Below, in pieces: positions 35,764-46,568 of a stretch of DNA of 64,000 nt. The notes under the pieces are model-generated. The model had not been told where the DNA came from. It did not search any database and saw nothing but the letters and a program-made list of their open reading frames with translations. The DNA comes from Acinetobacter ihumii (GTDB taxonomy: Bacteria > Pseudomonadota > Gammaproteobacteria > Pseudomonadales > Moraxellaceae), in contig NZ_LR130760.1 of NCBI RefSeq assembly GCF_900625095.1, positions 1,313,224 through 1,377,223 of the forward strand. Reading direction: 5' to 3'. Position 1 is the first letter of the stretch; every line of letters begins with the position of its first letter. The translations under genes were made by a program, and so were the position numbers.

Positions 35764-35811
35764 TTAAGTGCTTTCTTTAAATTTGTTTAAGTTTAAATGA
35801 TCATAAAAATA

Positions 35812-35839
35812 AAAACACGACCCTGAAAGATCGTGTTTT
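35812..35839 (-). terminator. Terminator after dapF
   Basis: Perfect 9-base arms AAAACACGA/TCGTGTTTT, with a T-rich tail on the minus strand, lie 19 bases beyond the dapF stop. Confidence 0.82.
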
Positions 35840-35858
35840 GATGATGATCTAATGCACA

Positions 35859-36704
35859 TCAGCTTTGAAAATAACGTAAATCCAGACGGCCTTCATACAC
35901 CGTTGCTGTCGGTCCAGTCATCCAGACCACTTCACCTTCACGCCAAGCGATTTGTAGCTTACCACCCGCAAGCTCAACCTCAACTTCATTAGCAAGTAAA
36001 CCACGGCGCATACCACTCACGGCTGCGGCACACGCCCCTGTACCACATGCCAAGGTTTCACCAACACCACGCTCAAAAACACGTAGGCGTACATGTTTTT
36101 CATCAAGGATTTGCATAAAACCTGCATTGACACGTTGTGGGAAACGCGCATGAGATTCAACTTGAGGGCCAATAGTTGCGACATCTGCTGTTAAGACATC
36201 TGTCACAATGGTAACCGCATGCGGATTACCCATATTCACCACATCAATTTTTAAGCTTTGATCATTGGCAAGTTCAAGAGTATACAGCGCTTCAAACTCC
36301 TCAGTAACAAAAGGAATTTCATTTGGGGCAAATTTCGGCAAACCCATATTGACCCGAACCAATCCATTTGGCCCAAGTTCAGGCTCAACGATACCCGCTT
36401 TGGTTTGCACCTTAATTTTGGTTTTATTGGTGAGTTGGCGATCATGGACAAAACGCGCAAAACAACGCACACCATTACCGCATTGCTCGACTTCAGAACC
36501 ATCTGCATTAAAAATACGATATTTAAAATCAGCATTTGGAAAATCAGGCGGTTCAACAATCAACAATTGATCAAAACCAATGCCAAAGTGACGATCTGCC
36601 ATGCGTTGAATTGTGGTGGTATCCAGATATGCTCGTTGGCTAATCAGATCAATGACGACAAAATCATTGCCCAAACCATGCATTTTTGTAAATTCAAGCA
36701 ACAT
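35859..36704 (-). CDS. dapF: DapF: diaminopimelate epimerase
   Basis: This enzyme (281 aa) converts LL- to meso-diaminopimelate for peptidoglycan and lysine. It uses two Cys: one in [20 protein letters not shown], the other in [17 protein letters not shown]. The N-terminus [15 protein letters not shown] is the family start. It lies three bases after lysA and forms the lptM-lysA-dapF unit. Confidence 0.97.
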   Translation of the reverse strand: MLLEFTKMHGLGNDFVVIDLISQRAYLDTTTIQRMADRHFGIGFDQLLIVEPPDFPNADFKYRIFNADGSEVEQCGNGVRCFARFVHDRQLTNKTKIKVQTKAGIVEPELGPNGLVRVNMGLPKFAPNEIPFVTEEFEALYTLELANDQSLKIDVVNMGNPHAVTIVTDVLTADVATIGPQVESHARFPQRVNAGFMQILDEKHVRLRVFERGVGETLACGTGACAAAVSGMRRGLLANEVEVELAGGKLQIAWREGEVVWMTGPTATVYEGRLDLRYFQS

Positions 36705-36707
36705 GTT

Positions 36708-37958
36708 TTACTCCTCAGGCAATAAACGCTCTTTATCCCACAATGATTCAATGGTTTCACGTTCACGAATCACGTAAGCTTTATCTGCATTGACCATCAC
36801 TTCAGCCGCACGACCACGGCTATTATAGTTTGAACTCATCACAAAACCATAAGCACCTGCACCCAACACTGCCAATACATCATTTTCTTTTAATGCCAAC
36901 GTGCGGTCTTTACCTAGAAAATCACCAGTTTCACAGATTGCACCTACGATATCCCATGCTTTTTCTTCGACGTCGCTATTGGCATCAACCGACTGGATAT
37001 CCATCCATGCTTCATATAAAGATGGACGAATTAAATCATTCATGGCTGCATCAATAATCGCAAAATTACGATGATTGGTCGGTTTAAGTAAATCTACTTT
37101 GGTGAGCAGTACACCTGCATTGGCACTGATACTACGCCCTGGTTCCATATACACTTTCAAGCCCAATTTTTGCAGTGCAGGCTTTAAGGCATGGGCATAT
37201 TCTGCAGCAGTTGGCGGCGTTTCATCTTTATAGCAAACACCCAAACCACCACCGATATCAATATGTTTGAGGTTAATCCCCAGTGTTTTCAACTCATCGA
37301 TCATGACCATGACACGATCTAAAGCATCCACAAAAGGTTTGGTTTCTGTCAGTTGCGAACCAATATGACAATCTATACCAACCACATCCAGATTAGACAA
37401 AGATGCCGCGTATTGATAAGTTTCATAGACGGTATCACTTGGAATACCAAATTTATTTTCTTTCAATCCAGTTGATATATAAGGATGCGTTTTAGCATCG
37501 ACATCTGGATTGACGCGCAATGAAATTGGTGCTTTTTTGCCAAGTTTGGCAGCAACTTTTTGAATCCGATCCAATTCTGCATAAGACTCGACATTGAAAC
37601 AAGCAATACCAACCTGCAATGCTTTTTCAATATCTGCTTCTGACTTTCCTAAACCAGAAAATACGATTTTGGCAGGATCTCCACCTGCGGCTAATACACG
37701 CGCAAGTTCACCACCAGTGACGATATCAAAACCTGCCCCAAGCTTGGCTAATACATTCAATACCGCAAGGTTTGAGTTTGACTTTACCGCAAAGCAGATT
37801 TGATGATCGATAAAATCAAATGCACGATCCATATCCAGATAATGTTTTTCAAAAGCGGCTTTTGAATACACATATAACGGTGTGCCAAACTGCTGGGCAA
37901 GCTGAAGCAGTGAACATTGCTCAGCATGCAATATCCCTTGAATGCGGGAGAAACTCAT
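36708..37958 (-). CDS. lysA: LysA: diaminopimelate decarboxylase
   Basis: This PLP enzyme (416 aa) converts meso-diaminopimelate to lysine. The PLP Lys is in CFAVKSNSNLAVL, followed by GAGFDIVTGGEL, the HIGSQL motif and DIGGGLGVCY. The substrate-binding EPGRSI and, near the C-terminus, CETGDFLGKDR and GAYGFVMSSNYNSRGR are present. All key residues are in place. It lies 24 bases after lptM. Confidence 0.97.
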   Translation of the reverse strand: MSFSRIQGILHAEQCSLLQLAQQFGTPLYVYSKAAFEKHYLDMDRAFDFIDHQICFAVKSNSNLAVLNVLAKLGAGFDIVTGGELARVLAAGGDPAKIVFSGLGKSEADIEKALQVGIACFNVESYAELDRIQKVAAKLGKKAPISLRVNPDVDAKTHPYISTGLKENKFGIPSDTVYETYQYAASLSNLDVVGIDCHIGSQLTETKPFVDALDRVMVMIDELKTLGINLKHIDIGGGLGVCYKDETPPTAAEYAHALKPALQKLGLKVYMEPGRSISANAGVLLTKVDLLKPTNHRNFAIIDAAMNDLIRPSLYEAWMDIQSVDANSDVEEKAWDIVGAICETGDFLGKDRTLALKENDVLAVLGAGAYGFVMSSNYNSRGRAAEVMVNADKAYVIRERETIESLWDKERLLPEE

Positions 37959-37982
37959 GAATGTATCCTTATCTTTGAGACG

Positions 37983-38201
37983 TTAAGGGGATGTAGCTGG
38001 TTCTGAAGCTGAAGCTTTTTCTTTTGCCTCATTCGCATGTTGCTGTGCTTGTTGCTCAGCATCTTTTGAGGAGTAAAGTAAATATTTGGCACGCTTGTCA
38101 TAATTTGGATCAGACGGCAACTGCAATGCACCAGACTGACCGCATGCCGTAAGCGCAATACCGCTCACGAATAAACTGATAGAGCAAATGACTTTAAGCA
38201 T
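37983..38201 (-). CDS. lptM: LptM (YifL) small lipoprotein
   Basis: The 72-aa lipoprotein has a signal peptide ending in ALTAC (Cys20), directly followed by GQSGALQLP, the conserved core of the LptM/YifL family, whose E. coli member helps LptD assemble. A charged Ala/Glu/Lys-rich tail follows. Its place before lysA-dapF is as in E. coli. Confidence 0.87.
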   Translation of the reverse strand: MLKVICSISLFVSGIALTACGQSGALQLPSDPNYDKRAKYLLYSSKDAEQQAQQHANEAKEKASASEPATSP

Positions 38202-38268
38202 CTGAACACCGAACTTTTACAATTCGGAGCAGTATAGCGTGATCAACACAGCAGCTAAAGTGCAAACA

Positions 38269-38296
38269 TAAAAAAACGCCAGTTTATACTGACGTT
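38269..38296 (-). terminator. Terminator of cycA
   Basis: On the minus strand AACGTCAGT and ACTGGCGTT pair (one G-U), around ATAA, followed by a T-run. It lies about 20 bases past the cycA stop. Confidence 0.75.
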
Positions 38297-38314
38297 CTTT
38301 GGATTTATTGAAGC

Positions 38315-39727
38315 CTATTTCTTTTTAGCAAAGAAATAGCCAATCGCAAGAATAACAAACCAGATTGGGCTGACTTTTAATGATTCCAGCGTAGTTTCAT
38401 CTAAAGCAAGGAAATAAATCGTTGCAAGGAAGAATATAATCACCACCCAACAGGTAAACACACCGCCCGGTAATTTGAAGATCGATTGCTCATGGAGTTC
38501 AGGTCTATTCTTGCGGTAGTTGATATAACTCCACATAATAATAATCCACACACAGATGAACAAAATGGTCGACAAGGTCGTTGCCAAGGTAAACGCAGTC
38601 ACTTCATCATTGGTACCTGTTTGTACTTTATAAATGAACTGAACAAACGCACCAATAAAGATGCAGATAGAAGAGAAAATAAGTGCTTTGGCTGGAACCG
38701 CTGACTTAGACAACATCGCAAATAGTTTTGGTGCTTTTCGATCTGTCGATAAACCAAATAACATACGACTGGTCGAGAATACCCCACTGTTCATCGATGA
38801 CATCACTGAAGACAGTACCACCAGATTCATAATGATTGCAGCTGAAGCAATACCTGCTTGTGAGAAGATATTCACAAATGGACTGACTTTAGGATTGATT
38901 TGATCCCATGGTGTCACACACATTACGACAAATAATGCTAAAACGTAGAAAATGATAATACGAATTGGAATCGAGTTAATCGCTTTTGGTAAATTACGTT
39001 TCGGATCCTGAGTTTCAGCCGCAGTCGTCCCCACTAGCTCTACACCCACAAAAGCAAAAATTGCAATCTGGAAACCTGCCAGAAAACCATCCAGCCCTTT
39101 AGGGAAAAAGCCGCCATGTGTCCATAGATTGGAAACGCTTGCGGTTGTACCTGTTGCATTGGTAAAGCCTGTAAAAATCATCCACAAGCCCACCAAAATT
39201 AAAACAATAATCGCGGTGATTTTTACCATGGCAAACCAGAATTCCATTTCACCAAATAATTTGACCGTGACCAGATTCAAGCCAAGTACAAATAAAATGG
39301 CAACAATACTGATGAGCAAACCACCTAATGGCGAGAATGACACCCCTCCATTAAAGAATTCCAGATAGTAAATAATGGCAGATAAGTCCGCAATTCCAAT
39401 GGTGACCCAACACAGCCAATAGGTCCAGCCAACAAAATAACCTGCCCAAGGACCAATCAGATCGGTCGATAAGTCAATGAAAGATTTATAGTTAAGGTTT
39501 GAAAGCAGCAATTCACCCAGTGCCCGCATCACGAAAAATACCATGATGCCAATCAAACCATAAATAAACAGAATCGAAGGACCAGCCAAGCTAATGGTTT
39601 TGCCTGATCCCATGAATAAACCTGTACCAATCGCGCCACCAATTGCAATTAATTGTAAATGGCGATTCGATAAACTGCGTGACAGTTCACCTTCTCCAGA
39701 ATGTGAACCAAAATTTTCGTTTGACAT
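38315..39727 (-). CDS. cycA: CycA-type amino acid permease (D-Ser/D-Ala/Gly)
   Basis: This APC-family inner-membrane symporter (470 aa, 12 predicted spans) has a near-match to E. coli CycA over long stretches: RHLQLIAIGGAIGTGLFMGS, GPWAGYFVGWTYWLCWV, FAFVGVELVGTTAAET and SGVFSTSRMLFGL. It probably takes up glycine, D-alanine and D-serine. Substrate range cannot be read from the motifs alone, but the similarity is unusually high for this family. Confidence 0.85.
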   Translation of the reverse strand: MSNENFGSHSGEGELSRSLSNRHLQLIAIGGAIGTGLFMGSGKTISLAGPSILFIYGLIGIMVFFVMRALGELLLSNLNYKSFIDLSTDLIGPWAGYFVGWTYWLCWVTIGIADLSAIIYYLEFFNGGVSFSPLGGLLISIVAILFVLGLNLVTVKLFGEMEFWFAMVKITAIIVLILVGLWMIFTGFTNATGTTASVSNLWTHGGFFPKGLDGFLAGFQIAIFAFVGVELVGTTAAETQDPKRNLPKAINSIPIRIIIFYVLALFVVMCVTPWDQINPKVSPFVNIFSQAGIASAAIIMNLVVLSSVMSSMNSGVFSTSRMLFGLSTDRKAPKLFAMLSKSAVPAKALIFSSICIFIGAFVQFIYKVQTGTNDEVTAFTLATTLSTILFICVWIIIMWSYINYRKNRPELHEQSIFKLPGGVFTCWVVIIFFLATIYFLALDETTLESLKVSPIWFVILAIGYFFAKKK

Positions 39728-40003
39728 TGTTTTTTTAAACTCTCAAATTTTGTGTTTTTAAATTAGCTCAAAACCATTAAAACAAAATAGTTTTTTTCAC
39801 TTATTGCCTCATATTTGTTAAATCAGGCACCTATAAGATGTTTTTTTAGACATACATACTCCGTTTTTACGTTTTGACATGATCCCTGAGATTGCAGTTT
39901 ACGTGCCAATTTGTTTTTTGGCGATATTTTCAGGCAAAATTTGTATTTAAAGTCCTCAATTGTTACATTGCCCTGATTCATTTTATTTGCAGATGCACCG
40001 AAT

Positions 40004-41392
40004 ATGAGCAAAGTCAAAACCGTTTATCGCTGTGAACAATGTGGTGCAGATCACCCTAAATGGGCAGGTCAATGTTCAGAATGTGGTGAGTGGAATACCT
40101 TGACCGAAGTTCGTCTGGAACCTGTGAGTGCACATCGTGCCAAACCACAGTTAGGTGGATATGCAGGTCAAACCACAGCAGTAACAACGCTTAATAAAAT
40201 TTCGGTTTCCAATGAAACTCGTTTGGCAACTGGAATTGGTGAATTTGATCGGGTTTTGGGTGGCGGACTGGTCACCGGTTCTGTGGTTTTAATTGGCGGT
40301 GACCCCGGTATTGGTAAATCCACCATTTTGCTACAAACCGCAACCTATATGGCAAATGCCAAAAGTACTGCACTCTATGTGACTGGAGAAGAATCTCTAT
40401 CACAGGTTGCTTTACGCGCCCAGCGACTGGATTTACCCACAGATCAATTGAAAGTCATGGCGGAAACCTGTGTTGAGCGAATTTGTGAAGTATTAGCACA
40501 TGAACGCCCTGCGGTAGCTATTTTAGATTCGATTCAAACCTTATATACCGAAACCCTACAATCTGCGCCCGGTGGAGTTTCACAAATTCGTGAATCTGCC
40601 GCCCTACTGACTCGTTTTGCCAAACATAGCGGAACGGCGCTCTTTATCGTCGGTCATGTGACCAAAGAAGGTGCTTTGGCTGGTCCACGTGTGCTTGAAC
40701 ATATGGTCGATTGTGTGTTGTATTTTGAAGGGCAGTCCGATTCACGTTACCGCATGATTCGCGCAGTCAAAAACCGTTTTGGTGCGGTCAATGAATTGGG
40801 CGTTTTTGGCATGACCGATAAAGGATTACGTGAAGTCGCCAATCCATCCGCGATTTTTTTAAGTCGTTACGATGAAGCGATTCCCGGTTCAATTGTCATG
40901 ATTAGCCGTGAAGGAACACGTCCGCTTTTGGTCGAAGTTCAGGCACTGGTCGATGATGCTCATGGTCAACCACGTCGCGTTGCATTAGGTCTGGAACAAA
41001 ATCGCTTGAATATGCTTCTTGCAGTCATGCATCGTCATGGGGGGGTACAAACCTCGGGACAGGATGTGTACGTGAATGTGGTAGGTGGCTTAAAAATTAC
41101 CGAAACTGGCTCAGACTTAGCGGTGCTTTTGGCCTGTGCCTCAAGCTTACGCGGCAAAGCTTTGCCACAACAGCTTGCTGTATTTGGTGAAGTCGGACTT
41201 TCTGGCGAAATTCGCCCTGTACCAAATGGACAAGAACGCCTCAAAGAAGCCGCAAAACATGGATTCAAGTATGTCATTTTACCGCGTGGAAATGCGCCAC
41301 AAAAATCGATTGCAGGTGTGCAAATTATTGCTGTTGCACGTTTACACGAAGCATTGAGTGAGGCTTTGCAACTCAGTGATGAATTGGTTTAA
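40004..41392 (+). CDS. radA: RadA: branch-migration protein for recombinational repair
   Basis: This 462-aa DNA-dependent ATPase helps process recombination intermediates. In order: a zinc finger CEQCGADHPKWAGQCSECGEW, a RecA-like domain with Walker A GGDPGIGKST and Walker B AILDSIQTLY, the RadA-specific KNRFG motif in VKNRFGAVNELGVF, then a Lon-protease-like C-terminal domain (GGLKITETGSDLAVLLA). No peptidase activity is expected. It is transcribed alone. Confidence 0.96.
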   Translation: MSKVKTVYRCEQCGADHPKWAGQCSECGEWNTLTEVRLEPVSAHRAKPQLGGYAGQTTAVTTLNKISVSNETRLATGIGEFDRVLGGGLVTGSVVLIGGDPGIGKSTILLQTATYMANAKSTALYVTGEESLSQVALRAQRLDLPTDQLKVMAETCVERICEVLAHERPAVAILDSIQTLYTETLQSAPGGVSQIRESAALLTRFAKHSGTALFIVGHVTKEGALAGPRVLEHMVDCVLYFEGQSDSRYRMIRAVKNRFGAVNELGVFGMTDKGLREVANPSAIFLSRYDEAIPGSIVMISREGTRPLLVEVQALVDDAHGQPRRVALGLEQNRLNMLLAVMHRHGGVQTSGQDVYVNVVGGLKITETGSDLAVLLACASSLRGKALPQQLAVFGEVGLSGEIRPVPNGQERLKEAAKHGFKYVILPRGNAPQKSIAGVQIIAVARLHEALSEALQLSDELV

Positions 41393-41500
41393 GAGCAGAG
41401 ATATGTTTTGACATAAAAAAATATGTATTAAATATTGAAATTCCCTTAAAAAGGCTGCATAAATACAAGGGTAAATTGATTTTTTATATAGGAATTTTCG

Positions 41501-42505
41501 ATGGAAGTACGACAGCGTGGCTTATTAGCAGGCATCATGATGGCAGCTTTAGTTGTTGCCCCACTTGCTGAAGCAAAACGTGCAGGTGGTGGCAAGAGCC
41601 ACGGAATGTCGCGGTCAGCCGCACCTAGCCAATCTTATCAACAACCACGGCAAACAACTCCAGCGCAACAAGCTGCTCCTACTGCTGGTGCTGCTCCACA
41701 GCGTTCTGGTCCGGGTGTAGGTTCTATGGTTGCAGCAGGTGTTGCAGGTGCAGCTGTGGGTGCAGTTGCAGCAAATGCGCTAGCAGATGATCGACATTCA
41801 AATTCACCTGAGCAACAGGCAACCCAACAAGATGCTGCACAAGCTCAGGCACAGGAAGAGAAAAAGAGTAGTTTTGGCTGGTTATGGATTATTCTTGCCG
41901 CCGCTGCTGCATTCTTTATTTTTCGTAAATTTAGTGCAAAAAAAAAATTAGCCACAAATAATCCATACGCACCGAATAATGCGGGTGGTTCATCACCGTT
42001 TGCGCAGAACACTGCAACAATACGTTCTGGCACGAGTGACAATACCAATATTTTTGGTCAGAATGTAGGTGGTAGTAACCAAGCTGCTCCTACTTCTGCA
42101 CCTTTTGGCAACGCCTATACCAACAGTGGCAATCAGCTTCCAGACGGAACTGAACCTGCTACATTCTTAAGAATTGCTCGTCAGCGTTTTAACCATATTC
42201 AATCAGTAAATTCTGCAAGCAATATTGAAGAAATTCGTCGTTATTTAACCCCAGAACTTTATGCGTCTATGCATCAAGACATCATGTCCAATCAGGATCA
42301 AGATGTTGCAGAGTTTAGTAACTTAAATGCGATGGTGGTCGATAGTGCAACTGAAAATGGTCAATATGTGGTCAGTGTTCGTTTTACAGGTACTGTGAGT
42401 GAAGACTTAAATAGCCTTCCACAACCGTTCTCTGAAATTTGGCATTTTGTTAAACCTGCAGGTTCGACTCAAGATTGGTTGGTCGCTGGTATTCAGCAAA
42501 GCTAA
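41501..42505 (+). CDS. Membrane protein with a Tim44-like domain
   Basis: The 334-aa protein has an N-terminal hydrophobic signal (about residues 9-24), a Gln/Pro/Ala-rich stretch and a glycine-zipper helix (GVAGAAVGAVAAN). A second helix, SSFGWLWIILAAAAAFFIFR, is followed by a low-complexity Asn/Gly/Ser linker. The C-terminal 120 residues (FLRIARQRFNHIQSVNSA, EIRRYLTPELYASM, IWHFVKPAGSTQDWLVAGIQ) have the layout of bacterial Tim44-like domains (MlaC/NTF2-like cone). Its role in bacteria is not settled; membrane anchoring with a globular domain is all I can support. Confidence 0.75.
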   Translation: MEVRQRGLLAGIMMAALVVAPLAEAKRAGGGKSHGMSRSAAPSQSYQQPRQTTPAQQAAPTAGAAPQRSGPGVGSMVAAGVAGAAVGAVAANALADDRHSNSPEQQATQQDAAQAQAQEEKKSSFGWLWIILAAAAAFFIFRKFSAKKKLATNNPYAPNNAGGSSPFAQNTATIRSGTSDNTNIFGQNVGGSNQAAPTSAPFGNAYTNSGNQLPDGTEPATFLRIARQRFNHIQSVNSASNIEEIRRYLTPELYASMHQDIMSNQDQDVAEFSNLNAMVVDSATENGQYVVSVRFTGTVSEDLNSLPQPFSEIWHFVKPAGSTQDWLVAGIQQS

Positions 42506-42527
42506 TCCAATTAATCGGACTAGATCT

Positions 42528-42559
42528 AAAAATGGCTACTATAAAGTAGCCATTTTTTT
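42528..42559 (+). terminator. Terminator after the Tim44-like gene
   Basis: The arms AATGGCTACT/AGTAGCCATT are perfect, with a four-base loop and seven T after. Confidence 0.88.
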
Positions 42560-42703
42560 GTCCAATCAATTTTAAAGATCACACCTATAAAATCTGCCTA
42601 GAAGAGCTCAATACTGTTATTTATTATAATTTTTCAGTACAGTTGAACTTACTTTTAACCTCAAAATCAGAAGTAGTAAAATAACTTTAGTCAGTCTGGC
42701 ACA

Positions 42704-42740
42704 TATAAAAAAAGCTTAAACCCTTACAGTTCAAGCTTTT
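42704..42740 (-). terminator. Terminator of proB
   Basis: On the minus strand AAAGCTTGAAC pairs with GTTTAAGCTTT (one G-U), followed by a T-run. It lies 30 bases past the proB stop. Confidence 0.75.
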
Positions 42741-42769
42741 CAATCAGAGTATCACATTGCGGGTTTGCG

Positions 42770-43903
42770 TTAATAAATCGCCATATGATTGCGATGAATC
42801 ATTTCCAGAGAACGCGCTTCACCCAGAACTTGATAAACTTTATCTGAGGCTAAGCCCTTAATGATATCAGCAGATTGCGAACTAAAATTAACACGTCCAA
42901 CTGCAATACGTTTACCCGATTTATCGACACATTCAACCACATCGCCACGATCAAAATGGCCTTCAACTGCTTTCACTCCCACAGGTAACAAACTACGATG
43001 CCGTTCTTTAATCGCTTCAACAGCACCATCATCAATAATTAAACGCCCCGCGGTTTGTAAATGTGCCGCTAACCATTGCTGATGCGCAGTCATTCTGTCT
43101 TTATCTGTTGTAAATAAAGTGCCCAGCATTTCACCCGCCATTAAACGTGACAAAACACGATCACTTTCACCACTGGCAATCAGTGTAGGACAACCTGCTT
43201 TAGCCGCAAGACGAGCTGCCCGAACCTTGGTCAGCATTCCACCACGTCCAAGTACTCCGCCTCCACCAGCCATGTCAAACAAGGCATCATCCAGTGCTCT
43301 AACTTCACTAAATAATTTGGCATTTGGGTTACTGCGTGGATCAGAATCAAACATCCCTTGCTGATCCGTTAAAATAATCAGCAGTTCAGCATGTACCTGT
43401 CCCGCCACCATGGCAGCCAGCGTATCATTATCACCAAAACGAATTTCATCAGTAGACACTGTATCATTTTCATTGATCACGGGAATCACACGCCAGTCGA
43501 TCAAATTTTGTAAAGCATCACATGAGTTTAAATAACGACGGCGATCTGCCAAATCATCATGCGTTAGTAACACCTGTGCAGTCTGTATACCATGCTTTTC
43601 AAGTACGCTAGACCAAGTATGAATCAAACCCATTTGCCCAATGGCAGCACAGGCTTGTAAACTGGGTAGATCAGTGGGTCGGCTTGACAGCTTCATTCGA
43701 ACCATGCCTTCTGCAACAGCACCCGATGACACTAATATAATTTCGTGTCCAGCTGCGTGTAGATCGGCAATTTGCATTGCCCAATGCGAAATAGCATCTA
43801 AATCTAAACCCTGCCCGTTTGCTGTGAGTAGCGATGATCCGATTTTAACAACGATTCGTTTACACTCATTGAGCTGACGTTGCCCATCCACCACTTCTAT
43901 CAT
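42770..43903 (-). CDS. proB: ProB: glutamate 5-kinase
   Basis: This enzyme (377 aa) phosphorylates glutamate in the first step of proline synthesis. The amino-acid-kinase domain (to about 260) shows [41 protein letters not shown] and [14 protein letters not shown]-terminal PUA domain (about 285-365) is included. It follows obgE on the same strand with a 90-base gap, a common pairing in gammaproteobacteria. Confidence 0.95.
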   Translation of the reverse strand: MIEVVDGQRQLNECKRIVVKIGSSLLTANGQGLDLDAISHWAMQIADLHAAGHEIILVSSGAVAEGMVRMKLSSRPTDLPSLQACAAIGQMGLIHTWSSVLEKHGIQTAQVLLTHDDLADRRRYLNSCDALQNLIDWRVIPVINENDTVSTDEIRFGDNDTLAAMVAGQVHAELLIILTDQQGMFDSDPRSNPNAKLFSEVRALDDALFDMAGGGGVLGRGGMLTKVRAARLAAKAGCPTLIASGESDRVLSRLMAGEMLGTLFTTDKDRMTAHQQWLAAHLQTAGRLIIDDGAVEAIKERHRSLLPVGVKAVEGHFDRGDVVECVDKSGKRIAVGRVNFSSQSADIIKGLASDKVYQVLGEARSLEMIHRNHMAIY

Positions 43904-43993
43904 GTTTTCCTCAAATTATTTTCCCTGTTGCGAAGCGAACAATCACTTCACAGAAGGAATTAAAGGGGTTTGTGAAAAATCTAATGACGCATG

Positions 43994-45304
<1,311 letters not shown>

Positions 45305-45321
45305 TTATTTAAAAGGATTGC

Positions 45322-45798
45322 TTATTGGTTGGTAAAATTAACATCTGACCAATAACATTGCACGGTTGCAAATTTGCCCTTTTTCTCAATATCAAGTCCA
45401 GCAGATTGTTTCGGTTGCTTAAAATTGAATTTGATTTTTGCAAAGTTATGTTGTGCCTTAGCCGTTGATAAATCAAAGTAAAGAGTTTGATTGGTTTGCT
45501 TTGCCATATTTCCATAAGAAAATTCGATGCTCTTCACTGGAATACCTTTATATTCAACATTTTTTAAAAAGAACGTATTGCTCACATAAGCCTGTTCTTC
45601 TACAAATTTATTCTTAATCACATAAGGTCTAAGCACTTTGGCAATATTTGGAAATTCATATAAATCGTAATTATCCCGAATGGCACAATCCTTCTCATAA
45701 CGATCTTGCATGACTTGTTGAAGATCGTATGCTGCTGAATGGCTATACGTTGGAATCACCGCCATAGCCAGCAAAAAACAATACAAATATTTTTTCAT
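45322..45798 (-). CDS. Exported protein of unknown function
   Basis: The 158-residue product has a clear signal peptide (KKYLYCFLLAMAVIPTYSHSA, cut near residue 22). The mature part starts with AAYDLQQVMQDRYEKDCAIRD. Only two Cys remain in the mature part, near the start and near the end, as would suit one disulphide. I recognise no family. The start at ATG 45798 has AGGTGG eight bases before it. No clear operon partner; it lies between obgE and the two repeat-strand proteins. Confidence 0.6.
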   Translation of the reverse strand: MKKYLYCFLLAMAVIPTYSHSAAYDLQQVMQDRYEKDCAIRDNYDLYEFPNIAKVLRPYVIKNKFVEEQAYVSNTFFLKNVEYKGIPVKSIEFSYGNMAKQTNQTLYFDLSTAKAQHNFAKIKFNFKQPKQSAGLDIEKKGKFATVQCYWSDVNFTNQ

Positions 45799-45884
45799 TT
45801 TCTGTACCACCTTTAAGGTTTATCAACAGCTCAAGAAATTCTATTGTAAAGTTAATACTGAAATTTTCTATCACTATAGAAAAA

Positions 45885-46565
45885 TTAGGGTCTTACATTT
45901 TTTAAAGGCAATTGCATCTTCATTTCAAGATTAGCTTGTGTATTTTGAACTTCGTTGTACATGATGGCATTAAATGTCGCAATTTTACGCATCGTCATCG
46001 GATCATTAATATCTAAAGTCGGTTTAAATTGATGCTTTACATGCAAATCAAGTGGTTCATTAAATTCAAAATAAACAGGACCGCTAAATGCAATTTTTAC
46101 AGGTAAGGTATAACGTCGCTTAAGATTGAATGGAACATCCAGTCGAACAGGAATTTCTAAATTTAAAGGAAATTTGGGCAATAATTTGTTTTGGTAAATC
46201 AAGTCCGTCGTGGTTTCGAGCGACATGCTTTCATCAACTTTCAGCATGGTTGAGTAGTCAATATCCACTGTAATCGGGGTTTCTACCTCAAAGCTTAAAT
46301 TGGCAAGATACTTACCACGTAATGGCACAGCTAACTCTCTGTTGACATCAATGGTGGTGTCTAACTGACCTATCGAACGTGCCTCCAGATAATTACCCAC
46401 GTGAATTTTGGTCGGGAGGGACTCTGGCAAATGAATTTGAGCATGATGAGAAGAAACCGCAACTGAGGCCTGAATATTAAGATACAACCAGAATAAAACA
46501 GCCACCAGTATCACGATACTTAAAAAAGTGATGATCGCTCTTTTAGCCGATGCAAAAATCCACAT
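45885..46565 (-). CDS. Membrane-anchored protein with repeated short strands, second of a pair
   Basis: The 226-aa product has one N-terminal membrane span (about 10-32) followed by a periplasmic domain of alternating hydrophobic strands ending in Pro, such as LAVPLRGKY, VETPITVDID, NLEIPVRLDVP and YTLPVKIAF. No Cys or catalytic motif is evident. It is probably related to the gene three bases upstream, with which it shares topology and strand rhythm. The function is unknown to me. Confidence 0.6.
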   Translation of the reverse strand: MWIFASAKRAIITFLSIVILVAVLFWLYLNIQASVAVSSHHAQIHLPESLPTKIHVGNYLEARSIGQLDTTIDVNRELAVPLRGKYLANLSFEVETPITVDIDYSTMLKVDESMSLETTTDLIYQNKLLPKFPLNLEIPVRLDVPFNLKRRYTLPVKIAFSGPVYFEFNEPLDLHVKHQFKPTLDINDPMTMRKIATFNAIMYNEVQNTQANLEMKMQLPLKNVRP

Positions 46566-46568
46566 GGG

